A stretch of 64,000 nucleotides of DNA from Neobacillus soli NBRC 102451. GTDB lineage: Bacteria; Bacillota; Bacilli; Bacillales; Cytobacillaceae. The DNA lies in the NCBI RefSeq assembly GCF_001591665.1, contig NZ_BCVI01000003.1:62001-126000 (forward strand). The letters run 5' to 3'. Under the pieces are notes generated by a model that saw only the letters and a program-made list of their open reading frames with translations, was not told where the DNA came from and searched no databases. This document shows positions 56,249 to 62,580 of the stretch, piece after piece. Every line of letters starts with the position of its first letter. Within the stretch, counting starts at the first letter, position 1. Both the position numbers and the translations under genes were made by a program.

Positions 56249-56369
56249 TTATTAATTTTATTGAGGATAGTGCATCCGCTAACCAACTTTTGTCAATAAT
56301 GATTCTAATAAACTGTTGTTCTTGTTAAGAGGAAATTTACATACTATTGTAGGAGTTAAGGGTGAAAAA

Positions 56370-57518
56370 ATGGGAAATTATCAATTAATAGCTACCGCGG
56401 CAATGGGTCTTGAAGCCTTGGTTGCTAAAGAGGTACGCTCATTAGGCTATGAGTGTGAAGTTGAAAATGGCAAGGTTATCTATACAGGCGACGAAAAGGC
56501 GATAGCCCGCAGTAATTTATGGCTTCGAACTGCCGACAGAGTCAAAATAAAGGTGGGTGAATTTAAGGCACGTACCTTTGATGAATTATTTGAGAAAACA
56601 AAGGCATTGCCATGGGAAAAATTTCTGCCTGAAGATGCGGAATTTCCAGTCATCGGAAAATCGGTTAAATCAACGCTTTTTAGCGTTTCAGATTGCCAGG
56701 CAATTGTCAAAAAGGCGGTTGTCGAACGACTGAAAACGCATTATAAACGGAGTACGTGGTTTGAGGAAAATGGTGCCTTCTTCCGCATCGAAGTAGCACT
56801 ATTAAAAGATATTGCGACAATTACCATCGACACAAGCGGTCAAGGTCTTCATAAGCGTGGCTACCGCGTTGACCAGGGAGAGGCCCCATTAAAAGAAACG
56901 CTTGCTGCCGCCCTTGTATTGCTCACAAATTGGAAGGCAGACCGTCCCTTTATCGATCCTTTTTGCGGCTCAGGTACGATTCCGATTGAGGCAGCAATGA
57001 TTGGGCAAAATATTGCTCCGGGTTTTAACCGTGAATTCGCTTCTGAGCATTGGAATTGGATTCCTTCAAAGGTTTGGGAAGAAGCCAGAAATGAAGCGGA
57101 AGACCTAGCAAATTACGATCAACCAATTGATATAACAGGGTCTGACATCGATCACCGAATGGTAAAAATCGCTCAGGAAAATGCAGTAGAAGCGGGGTTT
57201 GGTGATTTAATCCGCTTTAAACAAATGCAGGTTAGCGATATTTCAACTACTAGTGAATATGGCGTCATTATTGGAAATCCTCCCTACGGTGAAAGACTTG
57301 GGGACAAAAAAGCTGTCGAGCGTATGTATAAAGAAATGGGACAGGCATTTTCAAAGCTTGATACATGGTCTATTTACATCATTACATCAAATGAAGAATT
57401 CGAACAATTTTATGGAAAGCCGGCAACAAAAAAGAGAAAGCTCTTTAATGGCTTTATCCGAACGGATCTTTACCAATATTGGGGGAAAAGACCTCCGCGT
57501 CAAAATGAACGGAATTAA
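56370..57518 (+). CDS. ypsC: YpsC, THUMP-domain RNA methyltransferase (RlmL-like)
   Basis: 382 residues. An N-terminal ferredoxin-like/THUMP domain (to about 160) is followed by a SAM-binding Rossmann domain: FIDPFCGSGTIPIEAA, GSDIDHRMVKIAQENA and the catalytic GNPPYGERL (NPPY). Enzymes of this type make m2G in 23S rRNA; the Bacillus target cannot be read from sequence. ATG 56370 follows AAGGGTG; the frame from 56316 is longer but has no site. Confidence 0.92.
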   Translation: MGNYQLIATAAMGLEALVAKEVRSLGYECEVENGKVIYTGDEKAIARSNLWLRTADRVKIKVGEFKARTFDELFEKTKALPWEKFLPEDAEFPVIGKSVKSTLFSVSDCQAIVKKAVVERLKTHYKRSTWFEENGAFFRIEVALLKDIATITIDTSGQGLHKRGYRVDQGEAPLKETLAAALVLLTNWKADRPFIDPFCGSGTIPIEAAMIGQNIAPGFNREFASEHWNWIPSKVWEEARNEAEDLANYDQPIDITGSDIDHRMVKIAQENAVEAGFGDLIRFKQMQVSDISTTSEYGVIIGNPPYGERLGDKKAVERMYKEMGQAFSKLDTWSIYIITSNEEFEQFYGKPATKKRKLFNGFIRTDLYQYWGKRPPRQNERN

Positions 57519-57548
57519 GACAATTAAAATTGAGTAAGCCACTTGTTT

Positions 57549-57579
57549 TTAGCGTCATCAAAGGCGCTAACTTTTTTTT
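57549..57579 (+). terminator. Terminator between ypsC and ypvA
   Basis: TTAGCG-loop-CGCTAA, then C and eight T; ends just before the ypvA ribosome site, so it may act as an attenuator. Confidence 0.75.
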
Positions 57580-57589
57580 GGAGGTTATC

Positions 57590-59515
57590 ATGCAGAAACG
57601 TATGCCATTTGCCGTTGCCAAAACTGAATCCTTTTATGATAAATTAAGTGAATGGATTGGTGATTTATTTTATGATATTTTGCCTGACGCCGGGTTTGAA
57701 CTAAGGGATGAACAGATTTATATGGCTTTTCAACTTGAAAAAGCCTTCAAGGATAAAAAAGTAATGTTCGCAGAAGCTGGAGTTGGAACAGGGAAAACAA
57801 TTGTTTACCTGCTTTATGCAATAATGTATGCGCGCTATACAAATCGTCCTGCTATTATTGCATGTGCAGATGAGACATTAATTGAGCAGCTTGTTAAAAA
57901 AGAAGGTGACATTGCCAAGCTGGAGAAAATTCTTGACCTTGATATCGATGTTCGCTTGGCAAAGTCACGGGATCAATACCTTTGTCTAAAAAAGCTGGAT
58001 CACGTTAAGACGAACGACTTTTCAGATGAAATTTCAAGTATTTATGAAAAGCTGCCTGATTTCGTCCATAGTGAAGGCTCGATGCAGTCGTTTGAAAAGT
58101 ATGGAGATAGAAGAGATTATCCATCGTTGTCAGATGAAAAATGGAGTGAAGTCAGTTGGGATATGGTTCAGGATTGTTTTTCTTGTGAAAAGCGCCATCG
58201 CTGTGGACTGACATTACACCGGGAATATTATCGGCATTCAGCTGATTTAATCATCTGTTCCCATGATTTTTACATGGAGCATATTTGGACAAAGGAATCT
58301 AGAAAGAGAGAAGGGCAGCTTCCTTTATTACCAGAACATTCTTCCGTTGTTTTTGATGAAGGACACCTTCTGGAATTTGCTGCCCAGAAAGCGTTGAGCT
58401 ACCGTTTTACCGATTATACGTTAGAGACTCTGCTTACAAGATTATTGGAAAATGAAGTACGGGAGAAGACGTTGTATACAATTGAAGAGGCCTTGTTAGA
58501 AAATGAGGCATTTTTTGATGCAATTTCACAATTCTCCACTCTTTCTCTTGGATCCGAAAAACAGATGATTACTAAGCATCCGTTAGTATTGAAAACTTGC
58601 CAGAAGTTACTTTCAACACTAAAAGCATTGGAAGAAGAACTGGTATTTGAAAGTGAGTTATATGTCATTAACGAGTATGATTTAAAAGTTGTTGAAGAGT
58701 ATTTGGAGCAAATCACCTACTCTTTATCCCTTTTTCTTCAAGAATTAAACGGAATCAATTGGTTTGAGGAAAATGGAGAAGGACGGACGCTGGTCATTAT
58801 GCCAAAAATGGTTAAAGAAGTCATGCGGGAAGAGGTTTTCTCTCAGAAAAAGCCGTTTATTTTTTCTTCAGCGACACTGGCCAATCAAAAATCGTTCGAC
58901 TATATTGCTGATAGTATTGGTGTTGATGAATATTTCTCCTTTTCAGTGGCATCTCCTTTTAATTATGATGAACGGATGGATCTCTACCTTCCGAAATTTA
59001 GCAATGATGATATCCAAATGAAAGTAGACTATCTTATTGAGAAAATTCGCCATTCTGAGGGCCGGGCATTAATTCTATTAAACAATAAAGACGAACTTAC
59101 TCAAATAAAAAAGGGAATTTCGGGGGTCGTCCCGTATCCGCTATATTTTGAAGGCGATGAGGAGATTAGCACACTGGTTTCGAAGTTTCAAAATGATGAG
59201 CATGCGGTTCTTTGTTCGATACATCTTTGGGAGGGCCTTGATATTCCTGGTAGATCTCTTGAAAATGTCTTAATCTTTTCTCTGCCATATCCACCTAATG
59301 ACCCTGTTTTCACCGCAAAAAAGGAAGGCGTTGAAAATCCATTCTTAGAAGTGGAAATACCATATATGCTCCTTCGCCTGCGTCAGGGACTAGGGCGATT
59401 AATCAGGAGTGAAAAGGATCAAGGAACGGTTCATATTCTATTGGATAAAGATATCGATTCCAATGTATTAATGAAAATCAAAGAAGTACTGCCAACCGAG
59501 GCAATAGAACTTTAA
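57590..59515 (+). CDS. ypvA: YpvA, DinG/XPD-like iron-sulfur helicase
   Basis: 641 residues. Walker A is EAGVGTGKT, the DEAH-like box is VVFDEGHLLEFA, and motif VI is RQGLGRLIRSEKDQG. Between motifs Ia and II four cysteines (DQYLCLKKL, then QDCFSCEKRHRCG) match the [4Fe-4S] cluster of XPD/DinG helicases, unlike the dinG gene at 34505-37309. Likely a 5'-3' DNA helicase acting on unusual structures; its specific role is not known. ATG 57590 follows TTGGAGGTTATC. Confidence 0.9.
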   Translation: MQKRMPFAVAKTESFYDKLSEWIGDLFYDILPDAGFELRDEQIYMAFQLEKAFKDKKVMFAEAGVGTGKTIVYLLYAIMYARYTNRPAIIACADETLIEQLVKKEGDIAKLEKILDLDIDVRLAKSRDQYLCLKKLDHVKTNDFSDEISSIYEKLPDFVHSEGSMQSFEKYGDRRDYPSLSDEKWSEVSWDMVQDCFSCEKRHRCGLTLHREYYRHSADLIICSHDFYMEHIWTKESRKREGQLPLLPEHSSVVFDEGHLLEFAAQKALSYRFTDYTLETLLTRLLENEVREKTLYTIEEALLENEAFFDAISQFSTLSLGSEKQMITKHPLVLKTCQKLLSTLKALEEELVFESELYVINEYDLKVVEEYLEQITYSLSLFLQELNGINWFEENGEGRTLVIMPKMVKEVMREEVFSQKKPFIFSSATLANQKSFDYIADSIGVDEYFSFSVASPFNYDERMDLYLPKFSNDDIQMKVDYLIEKIRHSEGRALILLNNKDELTQIKKGISGVVPYPLYFEGDEEISTLVSKFQNDEHAVLCSIHLWEGLDIPGRSLENVLIFSLPYPPNDPVFTAKKEGVENPFLEVEIPYMLLRLRQGLGRLIRSEKDQGTVHILLDKDIDSNVLMKIKEVLPTEAIEL

Positions 59516-59527
59516 TTTTGGGAAAAT

Positions 59528-59568
59528 AAAAAGCGGAAACGTCCTTGTCAGGTCGCGACCGCTTTTTT
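59528..59568. terminator. Terminator between ypvA and the NO-related cluster
   Basis: AAAAAGCGG and CCGCTTTTT enclose a loop of about 22 bases with some internal pairing. The A and T flanks allow function on either strand. Confidence 0.75.
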
Positions 59569-59572
59569 CCTT

Positions 59573-59872
59573 TTATCTGCCTAGTAATTTAAGTCCCTCT
59601 GGTGTCATTTTTTCTGGAGACCATGCCGGTACCCAGACAAGATTAACTTCAACCTTGTTTGTTTCTTCAATCCCTTCAACACTATAGCGGACACCGCTTG
59701 TAATACTGTCATGAAGCGGGCAGCCCGGAGTAGTTAACGTCATCGTAATCGTTACATCAGCTGATTCTGTAACCTCTACATTATAAATTAAGCCCAGGTC
59801 GACTACATTAATATTTAATTCTGGATCATATACACTTTTTAACGCTTCAAGAACTTTTTCATGTAAATTCAT
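59573..59872 (-). CDS. MIP18/SufT/YitW-family Fe-S assembly protein
   Basis: 99 residues. The DUF59 fold motif is clear: ALKSVYDPELNINVVDLGLIY, then LTTPGCPLHDSITSGV with the conserved cysteine, and VNLVWVPAWSPEKMT. This family (PaaD, SufT, YitW, SufA partner) helps mature Fe-S proteins. It ends the minus-strand cluster; the position suggests Fe-S repair during nitrosative stress, which is inference. Start ATG 59872 (an adjacent ATG lies at 59875) follows GTGAGGTG. Confidence 0.88.
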   Translation of the reverse strand: MNLHEKVLEALKSVYDPELNINVVDLGLIYNVEVTESADVTITMTLTTPGCPLHDSITSGVRYSVEGIEETNKVEVNLVWVPAWSPEKMTPEGLKLLGR

Positions 59873-59885
59873 CATAAACACCTCA

Positions 59886-61130
59886 CTATTTTTTTAAGAC
59901 GCGTAGGATACAAGCCGTAATTACAATAAACACAATGGAAAGAATGAACTGTCCAATATTAAAGAGAATTGCTGTTTTAAGGGCTAAAGCACAAAAAACT
60001 ATTAATACCGCGATGATGAATAAAAAGAATAAAGGAGTAACGATCTTTTCATTCATCATTTCTTTCAACGAAGGAACCTTGTTTTTCCCTATTTCCTTAC
60101 TGTATTTATAAGTCCACCATAAAAATGGAACAATTTTATATAGGTAACTAACAATACTTAGAACAATCCATAAGAATAAATAAGTATAGATAAGTGGACC
60201 AGCAAAGGTTGAAATCTTGTGAGTCCAAAGCAGGATAAAAGCAGCCAAGTGCAGGACATTTCCAAAGCCTATGGCGACTAATGCGAACGTAAATGGTTTA
60301 TCTAACTTTTTCTTCAATCTTTTTTTGATAATAATACTAATATGCCAGCTAAATACTGAAAAACCGATAAGCAGTAATAAGAAACCAGCTTTTAGAAGGA
60401 CACTATTGTTGATAAAGATGGAAACAAAAGTAATGACTAGACCAGATACGTAAAATCCATAGACATATTTTGCCTGAACCATTGGAAAACCATGGGATAA
60501 GGAGAACATCGGGACCATTTTATAAGAAAATCCAAAAATTAATAGTGTAAACCAACCAGTTACACCCATTAATAAATGGGCTTTAAAGATAGATTGATAA
60601 TATTCGGCACCTACACCAGTTTTTAAACAATAAACCAATGTTATCCCCATAAAAATAGTAATAAACAAGCAAACTAATGCTGAACCTACAAATGCTGTAA
60701 GGATAGTTGGTATGGCCTGGGTTTTAAGCGTCATAAACATTTGGAATAAAAACATTAATATCCCCAGTAAGGTAAGGACGCCAGGGATCAGCGCATGTTG
60801 CGGTGACGAATACAACGTCCCCGCAAATGTGGCAATTCCTACCGCTGTCACAAAAAATTGGATAAAACCAAATTTCTCATTCCATATTTTCGTTAGGAAT
60901 GCTACGGGTACAAGCTGATACATCGCACCCATTGCTGCCATTAAAGCCCAACCCAAGACAATTAAATGGGCAGAAGACCAAATGGCCGGGATCCTAAAGC
61001 TGCCCCCTGCCATTATTTGTCCATTCAATAGCAGCAAAATTTGCGATAGGACCAAAGCAAGAAAACTAAATAAAATAAATGAAATAGGAAGCTTAATATT
61101 TGTTTCATTTCCCATATTTTGAGGAAGCAT
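59886..61130 (-). CDS. 12-TM haem-copper-oxidase-like membrane protein (NnrS-like)
   Basis: 414 residues with 12 predicted helices and almost no soluble part. Helices 2, 6 and 10 end in the same motif: GAMYQLVPV (68-76), GFSYKMVPMF (200-209) and SYLYKIVPF (328-336), at 4-helix spacing. Sixteen to eighteen residues earlier are H55, H185 and Y315. Three 4-helix blocks with ligand-type histidines is the arrangement of haem-copper oxidase subunit I and of NnrS. H262 and H294 are other possible ligands. The pairing with NO reductase suggests a haem protein for NO, but this is inference. Confidence 0.7.
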   Translation of the reverse strand: MLPQNMGNETNIKLPISFILFSFLALVLSQILLLLNGQIMAGGSFRIPAIWSSAHLIVLGWALMAAMGAMYQLVPVAFLTKIWNEKFGFIQFFVTAVGIATFAGTLYSSPQHALIPGVLTLLGILMFLFQMFMTLKTQAIPTILTAFVGSALVCLFITIFMGITLVYCLKTGVGAEYYQSIFKAHLLMGVTGWFTLLIFGFSYKMVPMFSLSHGFPMVQAKYVYGFYVSGLVITFVSIFINNSVLLKAGFLLLLIGFSVFSWHISIIIKKRLKKKLDKPFTFALVAIGFGNVLHLAAFILLWTHKISTFAGPLIYTYLFLWIVLSIVSYLYKIVPFLWWTYKYSKEIGKNKVPSLKEMMNEKIVTPLFFLFIIAVLIVFCALALKTAILFNIGQFILSIVFIVITACILRVLKK

Positions 61131-61144
61131 GAGTGTTCACCTTC

Positions 61145-61351
61145 TTATCGGAAGATTTCAATTTTAAAACTTCCGTCGTTTTGTGGTTCTGTAAGCTGCT
61201 TGTAGCCTAATTCCTCTAGCTGCTCATAAAGGAACATGGGTCTCCGATCATTGATAATTGTCAAAACTTCATTTTCACCAAGCGTTTCTAAGGCGGCTAA
61301 AGTTCTCATCATTGGCTGTGGCGGCTCTAATCCTCGATTATCTAGAATCAC
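61145..61351 (-). CDS. DUF2249 protein (TusA-like, no catalytic Cys)
   Basis: 68 residues. DNRGLEPPQPMMRTLAALETL matches the TusA/DUF2249 N-terminal helix, but the sulfur-carrying cysteine of TusA (GLxCPxP) is replaced by proline. The GENEVLTIINDRRPMFLYEQL region is the DUF2249 core. The start is a GTG at 61351, about nine bases after AAGGGTG. Domains of this type are often fused to or beside hemerythrins and NO genes; the role is not known. Confidence 0.78.
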   Translation of the reverse strand: MILDNRGLEPPQPMMRTLAALETLGENEVLTIINDRRPMFLYEQLEELGYKQLTEPQNDGSFKIEIFR

Positions 61352-61383
61352 AGTTAAAATCGCACCCTTCTTTGTAAAATCTA

Positions 61384-61620
61384 TTACGCTTTCTTAGTAA
61401 ATGTTACCTTCCAATGTTTTTTATCAAGTTCTTCTTCATGATGAGAAAAGCCTTTTGCCTTTAACACGGCGAAAAGGGGAACGGGTTTAAATGGGGCATG
61501 AAGGATAAAAACATCATTATCGTCCTTTAATTCCTTTATCGCCTCCATAATCTTTTGAAAGGGTTCCATTTTATTCTTTAAATCCTCACGTACATCCAGC
61601 TCAATAATCCTTTGCTCCAT
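61384..61620 (-). CDS. DUF2249 protein (second copy)
   Basis: 78 residues. The C-terminal HAPFKPVPLFAVLKAKGFSHHEE is typical DUF2249. The N-terminal part (RIIELDVREDLKNKMEPFQKI) lacks even the GLxxPxP motif of its neighbour. ATG 61620 follows AAGGGAGATG; the first in-frame ATG at 61629 is in the ribosome site. It precedes the other DUF2249 gene by 32 bases. Function unknown. Confidence 0.78.
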   Translation of the reverse strand: MEQRIIELDVREDLKNKMEPFQKIMEAIKELKDDNDVFILHAPFKPVPLFAVLKAKGFSHHEEELDKKHWKVTFTKKA

Positions 61621-61672
61621 AAAAAACATCTCCCTTAATAGTTAATGGCAGAACATTGTGTATGCACTCATA

Positions 61673-62365
61673 TTAATAGAATAGTTCCTGTTGAAGTGCC
61701 ACCCGGTCAATTAGGTAATATCCATTTTGATCCTGGGTTACAAATTCCTTCTTTTTCACATGATTGACGGTTCTACTCACGGTTTCTCGTGAAGTACCAA
61801 TCATATTGGCCAATTCCCGATTCGTGAACTGGGTTGTCAGTTTATACCGTTCTCCTACTTTTTCGCCGTTTGATTTACAAAGTCTAATAAGAAGTAAAAT
61901 AATTTGTTCGTACGTGTTATGAAGAACCTGCGCTTCTAATCTTCCTTGCAAATCCACAATCTTTTCGCCCAATACTTTAAAAAGCTTGATACAAAGTTCG
62001 GGATAGGAAATCAGTATTTCTTCGAATTTATCAATCGGGATGACAATTAAATGGGCATCTTCCATTACTTCTGCATGAGCTGGGAAATTCCCCTTTCTAA
62101 AAAAGCCAGCGTGAGGGAACATTTCGCCAGGTTCAAGAACGGAGATAAGTTGTTCTTTACCCGATTGATCTGTTTTATAAATTTTGATTTTCCCGCTATG
62201 AATAAAGAAAACACGATCAAGACGATCATCCTGCATAAACACATACATTTTGTGTTTATAAAATCGAGTCTGTGCAATCTTAACGATTGGATCTATTTCT
62301 TCTTCCGACAATTCTTTGAAGATTGGGACATCGGACAGCCTTTTCACTATGTCCTCTTGCTTCAT
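61673..62365 (-). CDS. Crp/Fnr-family transcription regulator (paralogue 2), NO-cluster regulator
   Basis: 230 residues, similar to the protein at 49349-50047 over its whole length (shared EMFPH-GFFRKG, PELCIK-FKVLGEKIVDLQ and helix-turn-helix FTNRELANMIGTSRETVSR). The R-E-T-V-S-R recognition helix fits TGTGA half-sites, and two such boxes lie in the divergent spacer. There is no N- or C-terminal cysteine cluster; C125 is shared with the paralogue and another cysteine is near 162. It probably controls this cluster and the divergent NO reductase. Start ATG 62365 follows GAAGGTGATGTAA. Confidence 0.9.
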   Translation of the reverse strand: MKQEDIVKRLSDVPIFKELSEEEIDPIVKIAQTRFYKHKMYVFMQDDRLDRVFFIHSGKIKIYKTDQSGKEQLISVLEPGEMFPHAGFFRKGNFPAHAEVMEDAHLIVIPIDKFEEILISYPELCIKLFKVLGEKIVDLQGRLEAQVLHNTYEQIILLLIRLCKSNGEKVGERYKLTTQFTNRELANMIGTSRETVSRTVNHVKKKEFVTQDQNGYYLIDRVALQQELFY

Positions 62366-62403
62366 TTACATCACCTTCATATTAGTAATTCTTGAATAAC
62401 TAC

Positions 62404-62446
62404 ATTGTAGCAGTGATTTCACAGCAAATATGTGACCTCCATCATA
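62404..62446 (-). promoter_or_regulatory. Predicted promoter of the crp/fnr-type gene with FNR/CRP-like box at -41.5
   Basis: TGTGA-CCTCCA-TCATA at 62431-62446 matches TGTGA-N6-TCACA at nine of ten positions. On the minus strand a TACAAT -10 occupies 62409-62404, which predicts a start at about 62397; the box centre is then at -41.5, the position of class II activators. The -35 region is replaced by the box. Confidence 0.6.
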
Positions 62447-62480
62447 GCTGGCAGATATCTTTGAAAATAATTCTCAGTGG

Positions 62481-62496
62481 TGTGACAAATCTCACA
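62481..62496 (+). promoter_or_regulatory. Perfect FNR/CRP-like box upstream of NO reductase
   Basis: TGTGA-CAAATC-TCACA matches the TGTGA-N6-TCACA consensus at every fixed base. It lies 85 bases before the NO reductase start. With TAAAAT at 62541-62546 as -10 it would be centred near -64.5. A partial third site (TGTGA at 62521-62525) is nearby. Confidence 0.75.
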
Positions 62497-62580
62497 CTAA
62501 AAAGATGAAGTGTTTCACTTTGTGAATTGATTTTCAAAGTTAAAATACAAACTGTAATGAAATAGGGGAGGATGATAGGC

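Noticed and set aside
62511..62536. Third FNR/CRP-like site upstream of NO reductase
   Set aside because: TGTGA at 62521 has only a partial second half (TTTCA); 8 of 10 is expected too often in AT-rich DNA to list as a site.
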